From positions 372,001 to 436,000 of the forward strand of contig NZ_VOPL01000001.1 in the NCBI RefSeq assembly GCF_007993065.1: 64,000 nucleotides of DNA, given 5' to 3'. This DNA comes from Paracoccus aurantiacus. GTDB taxonomy: Bacteria; Pseudomonadota; Alphaproteobacteria; Rhodobacterales; Rhodobacteraceae. How positions within the stretch are numbered: position 1 is the first letter of the stretch; every line of letters starts with the position of its first letter. Both the position numbers and the translations under genes were made by a program. Shown piece by piece: positions 15,257-23,937 of the stretch. A model generated the notes under the pieces. It was not told the origin of the DNA and did not search any database. It worked only from the letters and a program-made list of their open reading frames with translations.

Positions 15257-17310
15257 TTATGCGCCCGGGTTCTTGTAGAGGCCGCGCCAGTCGATGGCCT
15301 TGGCGCCGAAGTCGAGGCGGCACTTGATCTCGACGCCATCGACGTCGAAGCCGTTGCGCGTCTCGATGTAGGCGCCCTGTTGACCCTCGAGATAGGCGTA
15401 CTCGATGGTGTCGATCTGGTTCGGGCTGGCCGCCAGATACCAGGCGGTCTCGCTCGCGGCGTCGAGGCGCGGCTCGCTGATCGGCGCGAGCGTGCGGATC
15501 GACTGCGGCACCACGCTGGACGTTGCGGCGGGCACCAGGTTCTGGGCGACCAGCTGTTCGGCCTTCAGTTCCAGCGAGGCAGGCACGATCAGGAAGGCGG
15601 GGCGGACGTTCAGCACCGTCTTCTTGTCGAGCCCCGTCTGCTTGGCCATCGCCGCGCGCGCCGCGCCCACGCTGCCTACATCGAGCGCCGCGCCGGTGCC
15701 CGCGAGGTTCTTGTGCGTGGTGTGGAACAGCGCGTTGCCGTCGGCCATCGCCGGATTCGAGGTGATGATGCCCCAGACCACGTCCGACTCCAGCTGGGCG
15801 ATGGAGTTGCCGTACATCGCCGGGATGCGGGTGAAGGCGTCGAGATCGTCGTTGATCAGGTCTGGCGGGTGATCGCGACCACCCGGCCATAGGTCTTGAC
15901 CTTGTAGCTCTCCTTGCTCTCGCCCAGCGTGCCGCGCTTGAACTCACCGCTCTCGCCGACCTCCAGCAGCTGCGGCGCTTCGCCGAGTTGGACCCGGTGC
16001 ATCGCCTTGAAGTCGGTGGCCAGCACCTGACGGCAGAACAGCATGAAGGTGCGGGGATAGGCCTCGTAGGCCTGCCGCAGGGTCTTGTTGGTGACCGCCG
16101 ACAGGATCTCGGGGAAGTCCGAGGTCGAGTGCAGCGCCCGCGTCGCCACCTCGTCGCGCGACAGGCCGCGCGTGTTGACCCCGGCATTGCCCAAGCTTTC
16201 GCGGGCAAGCTCCAGCAGCGTCATGCCACGATACTGGCGCGCGGCGTCCTCCAGTTGGAAGAGCGTCGGGCTGTAGCGGTGCAGCAGCGCGTTCGCCACG
16301 GCATCGCGGCGGGTGATGCGCTCGTCGCGGCCGCCGAGCGGGACGGAGACTTGGCTGAAGGTCCGGGCCTCGTCCGATTTGGCCGCGACCTGGTCGAGGA
16401 TCAGGCGACGGGACTCGTCCACGCTGACGCCGCGCTTCACCAGGTCCTCGGCGAAGCCGCGCTCGAGGTTCAGGCGGCCTGCCAGATCGTAGATGGTGGA
16501 GACGCGGTCGCGCTCGGCCTCGCGGGCGCGCGTCGCGACCGCTTCCGTGTCGGGCGCGGGAGTTGCCTGCGTCTTCGGCTGGCTGCGCGTTTCGACTGCG
16601 GCAGCCTTCGGCTCGGGCGCAGCCGCTTTCGGCTCGGTCATGGGGGCGTCCTCGGTTTCGACCGGCGCGGTCGGCTGGGTGGTGGCGGGTGCGGCGGCGT
16701 CGCTCGCCGGGGTCTGGGTCTTGTCGGTCATCGGGGATGCTCCTTGCGGTGTGGGGGCGTCCCGGCGGTGGAGGACGCAGTCGTGAAGGGGATGCTGGGC
16801 GCGGAAGCCCGCGGCGGGGTCCGCGCCGACCGCGACGGCGGACACCTCGAAGGGCGTCCAGTCGACCGCCCGCCAGAGTTCGCGGGCGGCCTCGGGTTTC
16901 GAGACCTCGAAGCGGTGGACCTGGTAGCCGATGGAGACCGCGCGGATGTGCCCAGCCTGGATGTCGCGCCAGATCGGCTCGACGTCGGCGCGCTCGCTGA
17001 TCCGCACCAGCGCGATGCCGCGGCCGTTCTCGATCCGCGCCGAGCCCGGCACGACCGAGCCGATCACCGCATCGAGCGTGTCGAGCTCGTGCACCTTCAG
17101 GAAGGGCGCGCCCGCGTTCAGACGGTCGAGCCGGACATGGGCCGGATCGAGGCTCAGTTCCTCGTCATAGGGCTCGCCGAAGAAGGTGGCGCGGCGGACG
17201 CGGGCCCCGGCCGACCAGACCACCTCGACGGTGCGGCTGTCGGCATCGGCGGTGTTCGGAGCAAGCTCCGCCGACCGGCGCATGGCCGGCAGTTCGATCA
17301 TCGTGTCCAT
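15257..17310 (-). pseudogene. Prohead protease - major capsid protein fusion, frameshifted near 15859
   Basis: The first frame (17310 to 15856) encodes an HK97/U35-type prohead protease (about residues 1-190; catalytic His in KVHELDT and Ser in AVSIGYQVHR), an Ala/Pro/Glu-rich linker (190-260, probably scaffold-like) and the start of the capsid domain. It stops after VVAITRQT. The rest of the capsid, LINDDLDAFTRIPAMYGNS to YKNPGA, continues at once in another frame to 15257. One missing base (ACCTGATC where ACCCTGATC is expected) explains it. No slippery heptamer is present. Full-length fusions of this type carry both parts in one frame at about 680 residues. Either the prophage has a disabled capsid or there is a one-base sequence error. 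Confidence 0.82.
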
Positions 17311-17315
17311 GAGGG

Positions 17316-18884
17316 TCAGTCCTGTTGGTCGGCCTGCGCCGGGTCTATTTCCGCGTCGGCGGCCGGGTCGTCCGTGTCCGGTTCGTCAGCGGCCGGATCG
17401 GTCGCCGGATCGCTGGCCCCGTCTTTGGATTGTGCGCTGCCGGTCTTGGTGACGCGGCGCGGGTCGCTGTCGAGCACCAGCCCCAGCGCGTCGAGCTTGG
17501 CGTTGGTTGCGGCGATCTCGGCCAGCACCGCGTCGGGGTTGCGGCCCTGTTTCGCGATCACCTCGGCCAGCGTCATGGTGCCGGAGCGGATCGACAACAG
17601 GTTCGCCATCGCGTCCTTCTGCGGATCGACCGCCTCGAACTTCGGCGGCGACCATTCGACCGGTACGATGGGCGACGGGATCTGACCCGCGGCCCATGCT
17701 GCTTCCGTGAACCACCGCCAGACCGGGGCGCAGAACATCGGGATGAACAACTGCCACTGGACGGCGTCGATCTGGCGGCGGAACTCGACGAGCCCCGCCC
17801 GGATAGAGGAATAGTTGACCTGGCTGAGATCGCCGGTCAGCAGCTCGTAGGGCACCCGGAAGCCCGCCGAGATCGTGTGCAGGCTCGCCCGCTTGTATTC
17901 GCCGTAGCCGCCGGTGGCCGAGGGCTGGTTGAAGCGGATGTCCTTGCCGCCACGTGCATAGGCGATCAGCCCCGGCTCGAACTGCTCCACCCGGTTGCCA
18001 TCGGCATCGACCACGGAGGGCGCGATCCCTTGCTGGGCCTCGTCATCGCCGAAGACGATGGCGGTCACGCAGGCCTCGGTCTTCTTGCGGACCAGTTCGG
18101 CGACCTCGTAATCGTCGAGATCGCGCAAGCTGCGGATCACCGGTGCGCCCCAAGGCACGCCGCGCGCCTGCGTGCGCTGCTTCTCGTAGACGTGGGCGAT
18201 CTCGGTCGCGGGGACCGGGCGGCTCTGCAACCCGTTCTGCAAGGCCCCATAGGCGTCGCCCGGGTGTTCGGCATGGAGCCAGTACGCCCGGCGCTTGCCG
18301 ACCGGGTCGAACTCGATCCCCTGCACGAGGCGTCCCGCGCCGAGGGCGCCGGATTTCGTGGCGTCGAGGAAGTCGGCCTCGAGCACCTGCAGTTGCAGCG
18401 GGACCGGCAGACCGTCGCTCGCGCGCCGGACACGGCGGCGCACCAGCACCTCGCCCGCCTCGACCATCTCGCGGCAGATCAGCGTCTGCAGCCCGTAGAA
18501 GTCGAGCTGGCCGTCGGCATCGCAGTCCGCCGTCCAGCGTTCGAAGAGCGCGTCGACCTTCCGGTCCAGCGTGTCGTCGCCACTCGCGGCGCGCGGCATT
18601 AGCCCTGAGCCGATGATGTTGTTGACCAGCACCGCCACGGCCTTGGCCGCATGCGGGTTGTTGCGCACCAGATCGCGCATCCGGTCGCGCAGCAGCGCCC
18701 CGGCCACGCCGATCTCAGTGTCAGCCGAGGATCCCGGCGCGCGCCAGCCCTCGGTGCGCCGCCCGCGCGCGGCGCCGTCATAGCCCCGCGTCAGGGTCTC
18801 GAAGGCCTGCCGCGCCATCACGCGGCGCGCGGCCATGCGCGGCGCCACCGTGGCGATGGCGTGATCGAACCAGGTTGCGGACAT
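17316..18884 (-). CDS. Phage portal protein, lambda gpB type
   Basis: A 522-residue portal that forms the dodecameric DNA gate at one capsid vertex. Family markers are RDLVRNNPHAAKAVAVLVNNIIGSG (residues ~70-95, read in parts), GLQTLICREMVEAGEVLVRRR, EIAHVYEKQRTQARGVPW and the C-terminal VNYSSIRAGLVEFRRQIDAVQWQ. The last 60 residues are acidic and disordered (DPATDPAADEPDTDDPAAD). It begins one base within the gpW stop and ends six bases before the protease-capsid gene. It is intact. Confidence 0.92.
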   Translation of the reverse strand: MSATWFDHAIATVAPRMAARRVMARQAFETLTRGYDGAARGRRTEGWRAPGSSADTEIGVAGALLRDRMRDLVRNNPHAAKAVAVLVNNIIGSGLMPRAASGDDTLDRKVDALFERWTADCDADGQLDFYGLQTLICREMVEAGEVLVRRRVRRASDGLPVPLQLQVLEADFLDATKSGALGAGRLVQGIEFDPVGKRRAYWLHAEHPGDAYGALQNGLQSRPVPATEIAHVYEKQRTQARGVPWGAPVIRSLRDLDDYEVAELVRKKTEACVTAIVFGDDEAQQGIAPSVVDADGNRVEQFEPGLIAYARGGKDIRFNQPSATGGYGEYKRASLHTISAGFRVPYELLTGDLSQVNYSSIRAGLVEFRRQIDAVQWQLFIPMFCAPVWRWFTEAAWAAGQIPSPIVPVEWSPPKFEAVDPQKDAMANLLSIRSGTMTLAEVIAKQGRNPDAVLAEIAATNAKLDALGLVLDSDPRRVTKTGSAQSKDGASDPATDPAADEPDTDDPAADAEIDPAQADQQD

Positions 18885-19093
18885 CAGCGATCCCCGCGCG
18901 AGAAGCCCGCGAGCCCGGCCACCGGCAGTGGTCGAGTGGTCCCGGCGATAGCGCGCTCGATGGTGCGGATGCGGGCCAGCAGATCCTCGGCCGAGCCGTA
19001 GTCGACGGACTTGCCGTCATAGCTGACGCGGGTCGTGCCGCTGGCATAGGCGCGGCGCAGCGCCGAAAGCTCGGTTTCCGTCCAGTCGGTCAT
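18884..19093 (-). CDS. gpW-like head-tail joining protein
   Basis: A 69-residue protein starting TDWTETELSALRRAYASGTTRVSYDGKSVDYGS (read in parts) with LLARIRTIERAI, the standard gpW fold signature. gpW plugs the portal and stabilises packaged DNA. It lies between the terminase and portal as usual, and shares one base with the portal start. Confidence 0.87.
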   Translation of the reverse strand: MTDWTETELSALRRAYASGTTRVSYDGKSVDYGSAEDLLARIRTIERAIAGTTRPLPVAGLAGFSRGDR

Positions 19094-19135
19094 TGTTGTT
19101 TCCCTGTCGGGCCGCTGGCCCTCTGCGCCTCTTGT

Positions 19136-21139
19136 TCAGAACCAACCTCCGCGCCGTCCGAGCCAGTCGGAGCGGCGCTTGCCCTGCGGGGCCTGTCCCG
19201 GCCGGTTGATCTGACCGGCGGGATCGGTGTCGGTGGGGGCCGCCCCGAGCTGATCCTCGAGGTCGCGCCATTTCTCGTCGGGCCATCGGTCCGCGCCCGC
19301 GATCCAGGCGGCGGCGCGGGCGTAGACCCGGCAGTCCAGCGCCTCGTTGCGCTCGCGCAGCTTCTGCCATTCGAGGCGCGCGAAGCCGCGTTTCGTGCGC
19401 ACCGTCACCAGCTGCTCGGCGACGAACTGCTTCAGCCATTCGTTCTCGACCCAATGCGGCAGATGCACAGAGCCGGGCGGGAATGCCGCCCCGTCGGCCA
19501 TCTCCTCGTCGGTCGGGCGCGCCAGCCGCAGGAAGCGGTAGGTCTCGGCCTTGAAGGTCGACACCGCCACGGTCCAGAGCCGCGCACCGCGCCGCAGGCG
19601 TTTGCCGCCCTCGGTCGCGTCGACGAAGGTCGGCCCCGACACGGGGCTCGAGCGGTTGAACCCCTCGACACCCTTCACCGGCGAGACCTGTGCGAACCCC
19701 TGCGCCCGCGACCAGGAATAGACCGCCGGGGCCTCGTAGCCGGTGTCGATGGCGAGCCGCGCGATCCTGAGATGCGCGCCGCGTTCGTGCGGCCAGGACC
19801 TGTCCAGCAGCGCTGTCAGTTCCGACCAGGCGTCGTGCCGATCCGGCCCGCCTTCAATGACGACGTGATCGACGAGCCAGCTTTCAAGCCCGCGACCCCA
19901 AGCCCAGACATCGACCTCGATCCGGTCCTTCTGCACGTCGGCCCCGGCCGTCAGGAACAGCCCGCCCGCTGGCACCGTGCCGGATGTCCAGCGCTCGCGC
20001 CGGTCGTAGAGCCGTTGCCAGTCCGGCGCTTCCCCGGTCTCGACCCAGGTCTCGCCGAGGATCGTGTTGCGGAACGCCTTGATGGCCTCGTCCGAGCCCT
20101 GCGCCGCGTCCCAGGCCCGCACGATCCGCTCCCAGCTCAGCCAGCCGATCGGCGAATAGAGCGCCGAGAGGTGATAGCCGACCGTGGTCGGATCGGCGGC
20201 CGTGGCGGTCGCCCGCCATTCGCCGTTCTCCAGCATCGCCGTCTTGTGATGCTCCGCGATGGGCGTCTCGCAGCCCTCGCAGTGATATTCCGCCGTCTCC
20301 GGGCGACCCTTCTGCCAGCGCAGCCGGTCGAATTTCAGCCATTGCGCGTGCCCGCAATGCGGGCACGGCACGAAGAACCGGCGCTGGTCGCTGGCCTCGT
20401 ATTCCCGCTCGATCCGGCTCAGCCCCCGGATCGTCGGCGTCGAGACCAGCAGCACCTTGCGCCGATGGCCGAAGGTCAATGACCGGGCCTCGGCCAGCGT
20501 GACCGGGTCGCCTTCCTCGTCGGCCGAGGCTGGATAGGCGTCGACCTCGTCCAGAAAGATGTACCGCGCCGGGGTCGAGCGCAGCCCGACTGCCGAGTTC
20601 GCGCCGGTCATGATCAGGATGCCGCCCGCGAACTCCTTGGACAGCATCGTGTTGCCCGCGTCGCGGGAGCGCGCGGGCTTCACCCGCTCCCGCAGCTCCG
20701 GGCTTTCGTCGATCAGCGGGTCGATCCGCTGGCGCGAGTTGCGCTTGGCCAGGTCCACCGTGGGCTGGACTGCCAGCATCGGGCCGGGCGCCTGGTGGAT
20801 CGCGAACCCGATCCAGTTGTTGCCCGCCTCGGTCGCTCCGACCTGCGCGGCCTTCATGAACACGATGCGTTGCATCGTGTCGCCGGGCGAGAGCCGGTCC
20901 ATGATCTCGCGCATGTAGGGCGTGCGCACTGTGCGATACCGCCCGGGTTCGGCCGAGGCGCGGCCCGAGAGCATCCGATGCCGGTCCGCCCATTCCGACA
21001 CCGTCAGGTCCGGGTCGGGCCGGAGCCCGTTGCCCCAGGCGCGCAGGATTTCGCCCGCGCCGTCGAAGTCCGTCAGTGCGTCATCATCACCTGAAGTCGG
21101 GCCGGACCTCGGCGAGCTCAATGAGGTGGGCGCGTACAT
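19136..21139 (-). CDS. Terminase large subunit, GpA type
   Basis: A 667-residue DNA-packaging motor. The ATPase domain holds MKAAQVGATEAGNNWIGF (Walker A equivalent), RYIFLDEVDAYP (Walker B) and VLLVSTPTIRG. A zinc-like pair PCPHCGH and HCEGCE sits near residues 260-300. The nuclease domain has LTAGADVQKDRIEVDVWAWGRG and RLAIDTGYEAPAVY. GpA terminases make cohesive ends (cos), so cos packaging is likely. The start overlaps the small subunit by 53 bases; a shorter start is possible. Length and motifs indicate an intact gene. Confidence 0.93.
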   Translation of the reverse strand: MYAPTSLSSPRSGPTSGDDDALTDFDGAGEILRAWGNGLRPDPDLTVSEWADRHRMLSGRASAEPGRYRTVRTPYMREIMDRLSPGDTMQRIVFMKAAQVGATEAGNNWIGFAIHQAPGPMLAVQPTVDLAKRNSRQRIDPLIDESPELRERVKPARSRDAGNTMLSKEFAGGILIMTGANSAVGLRSTPARYIFLDEVDAYPASADEEGDPVTLAEARSLTFGHRRKVLLVSTPTIRGLSRIEREYEASDQRRFFVPCPHCGHAQWLKFDRLRWQKGRPETAEYHCEGCETPIAEHHKTAMLENGEWRATATAADPTTVGYHLSALYSPIGWLSWERIVRAWDAAQGSDEAIKAFRNTILGETWVETGEAPDWQRLYDRRERWTSGTVPAGGLFLTAGADVQKDRIEVDVWAWGRGLESWLVDHVVIEGGPDRHDAWSELTALLDRSWPHERGAHLRIARLAIDTGYEAPAVYSWSRAQGFAQVSPVKGVEGFNRSSPVSGPTFVDATEGGKRLRRGARLWTVAVSTFKAETYRFLRLARPTDEEMADGAAFPPGSVHLPHWVENEWLKQFVAEQLVTVRTKRGFARLEWQKLRERNEALDCRVYARAAAWIAGADRWPDEKWRDLEDQLGAAPTDTDPAGQINRPGQAPQGKRRSDWLGRRGGWF

Positions 21140-21683
21140 GTTTCTCCAGCACCTTCTGCATCGCGGCTGGCTCCACGGTGATCTGCTGGCCCGTCGCGTC
21201 GCTGCACGAGGCCGAGAGCTCGGCCGCCATCAGCGCCGCCGCGCGCGCGGGCCAGTTCACCCATGCGTCCCGTTCCTCCCGCGCCAGCCGGAACACCAGC
21301 GACAGCGCGCGGGCCCGCTCGATCAACTCCCCCTTCAGCTTCTGGAGCCGGATGCGCCGCTCCTGCGCCTTCAGCACCTCGTTCGCCGTCTTCGCCTGCA
21401 GGAAGGTCGTGCCGCCGCCGACCGCCGGAACCGCCAGCCCCTGTTCGCGGAGCGTGTCGCCGACGGCGGCCACGGCCGCTTCAGGGACGGGTTTCAGCTT
21501 CGGCGTGAGCGGCTTCCGGATCTTGGAGGGGTCGGTCGTTTCCGCCCGCCGCGCGTCACTGGCGGCCGCGTTGATGCTGCCGTCAGGATAGAGAACCAGC
21601 CGCTCGGCCGTCTTTGCCTTCTGGATGGCGCCCCGCGACAGACCGACATGGGCGGCGTACTGGCGCTCGCTCATGCCCTGCAT
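21087..21683 (-). CDS. Terminase small subunit (DNA-binding)
   Basis: A 198-residue protein, first gene of the late operon. The N-terminal GMSERQYAAHVGLSRGAIQKAKTAERLVLYPDGSI (read in parts) is a Nu1-like winged helix that binds the packaging site. The middle, RRIRLQKLKGELIERARALSLVFRLAREERDAW, is a long helix typical of these proteins, and the C-terminus contacts the large subunit. It is divergent from the plus-strand genes at 21794. Confidence 0.82.
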   Translation of the reverse strand: MQGMSERQYAAHVGLSRGAIQKAKTAERLVLYPDGSINAAASDARRAETTDPSKIRKPLTPKLKPVPEAAVAAVGDTLREQGLAVPAVGGGTTFLQAKTANEVLKAQERRIRLQKLKGELIERARALSLVFRLAREERDAWVNWPARAAALMAAELSASCSDATGQQITVEPAAMQKVLEKHVRAHLIELAEVRPDFR

Positions 21684-21715
21684 CGCCGGCTCCGATTATC
21701 ATTCAGATTCAAGTG

Positions 21716-21732
21716 CTTATCGAGTTGATAAG
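21716..21732. promoter_or_regulatory. Inverted repeat in the divergent region upstream of the late operon
   Basis: CTTATC (21716-21721) and GATAAG (21727-21732) flank five bases between the terminase small subunit (minus) and the gene at 21794 (plus). The location suits a control site for the late promoter. No regulator can be matched to it. Confidence 0.4.
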
Positions 21733-21793
21733 CCTCGCGGACAGAGGGAATGTCACTCCAACGAAGCGATGCAACTCACCCGGAGCCACCACG

Positions 21794-22066
21794 ATGACCA
21801 CCCGCCTGAACCCGATCACCACCCCGCGTCACGAACTCCGCGCCGAGAAGGCGCGCCGGAACAAGGAAGCCGCGCTCGCGGCCTTCATCGGCAAGAAGGC
21901 CGAGATCGACGAGATGCTCGCCCGCCTGCAGGCACTCAGCGACGACCATTTCAACTGCGCCCCCGACGAGGCGGGCTGGGCGATGGTCGGCACCCTCGAA
22001 CACTACGCCAGCCTTCTGAAGCGCATCACCGACAGCGCCTTCGGCGAGGGCGAACACGCCCGCTGA
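21794..22066 (+). CDS. Small hypothetical phage protein, helical
   Basis: A 90-residue protein, mostly charged helices: RHELRAEKARRNKEAALAAF, KKAEIDEMLARLQALSD, and a C-terminal WAMVGTLEHYASLLKRITDSAF. The start is at MTTRLNP with GGAG eight bases upstream. It runs opposite to the late operon and together with the DUF3489 gene. I recognise it as a recurrent partner of DUF3489 in rhodobacterial prophages but know no function. Confidence 0.62.
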   Translation: MTTRLNPITTPRHELRAEKARRNKEAALAAFIGKKAEIDEMLARLQALSDDHFNCAPDEAGWAMVGTLEHYASLLKRITDSAFGEGEHAR

Positions 22067-22161
22067 TCTCCGGCACTGCCGGAACTCCCGCCGCGCGCCC
22101 TGCGCGGCTCGGGGTCGTAGAAGGCGCCGCATGACGCGGGCCCGAATACGGAGACGACCCC

Positions 22162-22734
22162 ATGACCAAGCTTTCCGATACCCAAGCCATCATCCTCAGC
22201 GCCGCCGCACAGCGCGAGGACCGCATCGCTCTGCCGCTGCCCGAGAGCCTGCGCGGCGGCGCTGCCGCCAAGGTGGTCGGCGCGATGCTCGCGAAGAACT
22301 TCCTGCAGGAGGTCGACGCCGACATGCGCAATGGCGAGCCCGTCTGGCGCGAGACCGGCGACGGAAACGGCGTCACGCTGGTCGCCACCAACGCAGGCCT
22401 CGCCGCCATCGGGATCGAGCCCGAGGACGCGAACGCCGCGCCTGCGGGCGCGACGGACGCGCCGACCGAGGAGCCTGCGCCGGACACCCCCACCGAACCG
22501 AAGGCTTCGCCCAAAGCGCGCACGCCGCGCGAGGGCACCAAGCAGGCCACCCTGATCGCCATGCTGCGCGCGCCGGACGGCGCGACCATCGAGGAGATCA
22601 TGGCCGCGACGGGCTGGCAGTCGCACACGGTGCGCGGCGCGATGGCCGGGGCGCTGAAGAAGAAGCTCGGGCTCGAGGTGACTTCGGAGAAGGTCGAGAA
22701 CCGAGGGCGGGTCTATAGCCTGCCGCGCGACTAG
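22162..22734 (+). CDS. DUF3489 protein
   Basis: A 190-residue protein. The N-terminal 85 residues (KLSDTQAIILSAAAQREDRI ... GLAAIGIEP, read in parts) and the C-terminal 70 (REGTKQATLIAMLRAPDGATIEEIMAATGWQSHTVRGAMAGALKKKLG, read in parts) are both winged-helix-like; the latter is the DUF3489 domain. A Pro/Ala/Glu linker joins them. Such proteins are probably DNA-binding. In mobile elements DUF3489 is often next to a serine recombinase with DUF2924; here those genes are 18 kb away at 40179-41956. Confidence 0.8.
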   Translation: MTKLSDTQAIILSAAAQREDRIALPLPESLRGGAAAKVVGAMLAKNFLQEVDADMRNGEPVWRETGDGNGVTLVATNAGLAAIGIEPEDANAAPAGATDAPTEEPAPDTPTEPKASPKARTPREGTKQATLIAMLRAPDGATIEEIMAATGWQSHTVRGAMAGALKKKLGLEVTSEKVENRGRVYSLPRD

Positions 22735-22792
22735 CGCCGCGCACCACGCCAGTCGAAATGCCGCCGTCCCTCGGGGCGGCGGCTTCTTTGTC

Positions 22793-23641
22793 TCAAAGCG
22801 AAATGTTCCAGTAGTCGAGCACCTTGAGGACATCATCCCGAGGATAGTGCGGGCCAGCGGATGCTAGATCCTTGCGAATGACGGCCTTCCTGCGGTCTGC
22901 CGCGTCCTTGATCCGCGCCGAGAACTTGGCCGTGCCGAGAGGGAGCGAGGGCCGATCAGGCTTCGGCCAGCTTTCCGGGTAAGCGCCCCAATCCGACCAT
23001 TCCGCCACCTGCCGCGCGTTGTCTGCGACCTCCTCATGGTCACAAGACCAACCGTAGAGTTGCAACGCGCATACGCGCAGCATCATCTTTACTTCGGTCA
23101 TGACGTCCGTGAATGCCTTTAGTGGCGTGGGGAGAAGGACCATGTTCGCCACGCAGGAAAAGAAGCGCCGATCCTGCACCACGGCGTTGCTGATCTGATA
23201 AGCAGCATCATCCACACCCCATATATGGCAACATGACCAGTTCGGCCGTTCCCCGGCACGAAGGCCCAATGCGAGCGTCAGTGCCTTGTTCGCGTGAATG
23301 TTTCCTTCGAATTTGTGGATGATCGCGCCCGTCTGCCGATTGCGGTTCATCTGCGGCTCGGACCAGTTCGCCTTATAGAACAGGGCTCGTCTCGCGTGTT
23401 CTGGATACCAGACGGAAAGATACTCGAATGTTCGCGGATCGACCCATCGCGCAGTCCTCTCGATCAACCCCATCACGTCTCCGAGGCCGAGCTCTCGCCG
23501 CAACGCCTCTAGGCCGTCTGGAAGCAAGTCGGCGGCGTCGCTATTTCCTTCTTCCTCTTGGTTCTGCAGCACTACAATCTCGATCCCAAATCTCTGGGCG
23601 GCAAAATAGATCAGCCGCCGTCTCCAACTCGGAGAAACCAT
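22793..23641 (-). CDS. Hypothetical protein with an HNH-nuclease-like centre
   Basis: A 282-residue protein from MVSPSWRR. The region GNIHANKALTLALGL ... NWSCCHIWGVDD ... FFSCVANMVLLPTPLKAFTD has the spacing of an HNH (beta-beta-alpha metal) nuclease, with a first His after Cys-Cys and a later Asn. No other family is evident; helices fill both ends. It lies downstream of the cytosine methyltransferase and the DUF7220 gene, all on the minus strand, so it may be the nuclease partner of the methyltransferase. Codon use is less GC-biased than its neighbours. A TTG ten codons upstream is an alternative start. Confidence 0.5.
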   Translation of the reverse strand: MVSPSWRRRLIYFAAQRFGIEIVVLQNQEEEGNSDAADLLPDGLEALRRELGLGDVMGLIERTARWVDPRTFEYLSVWYPEHARRALFYKANWSEPQMNRNRQTGAIIHKFEGNIHANKALTLALGLRAGERPNWSCCHIWGVDDAAYQISNAVVQDRRFFSCVANMVLLPTPLKAFTDVMTEVKMMLRVCALQLYGWSCDHEEVADNARQVAEWSDWGAYPESWPKPDRPSLPLGTAKFSARIKDAADRRKAVIRKDLASAGPHYPRDDVLKVLDYWNISL

Positions 23642-23691
23642 AGGATCTGAGTGGTATAGCGGCAACTTGGAAACCGCTTCGTGGTGTCGGC

Positions 23692-23928
23692 CTAACGCTG
23701 GTGTTCCTTGTCCATGGCGCATCGGATCGCCTCGAACACCCGCCGCAGGGCGAAGGATCGTGCGATGCTCACCACGGTGAACACCGCGCCCATCTTCAGG
23801 TTCTGCGCCAGCGTCGTGTGCAGCCCGAAGATCGGGAAGATCAGGATCTGCGTGACCACCGCGACGCCGTAGCCGACGATCACGTTGGCGACGGACTCGA
23901 CCAGCGACATGGCACGCGATTGCTTCAT
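23692..23928 (-). CDS. DUF7220-type small phage membrane protein
   Basis: A 78-residue protein beginning MKQSRAMSLVESVANVIVGYGVAVVTQIL, with two hydrophobic helices (about 10-32 and 42-60) and a basic end. The pattern SLVESxANVxVGYGVAVxTQ is common to small phage and plasmid proteins of the DUF7220 group. The role is unknown; a holin-like role cannot be excluded but nothing supports it. It starts nine bases after the methyltransferase stop. Confidence 0.75.
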   Translation of the reverse strand: MKQSRAMSLVESVANVIVGYGVAVVTQILIFPIFGLHTTLAQNLKMGAVFTVVSIARSFALRRVFEAIRCAMDKEHQR

Positions 23929-23937
23929 GCCGCTGCC

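Noticed and set aside
15840..15880. Programmed frameshift in the protease-capsid gene
   Set aside because: No X XXY YYZ heptamer at the joint; -1 re-pairing of ACC would be poor; relatives have a single frame. A base loss is simpler.
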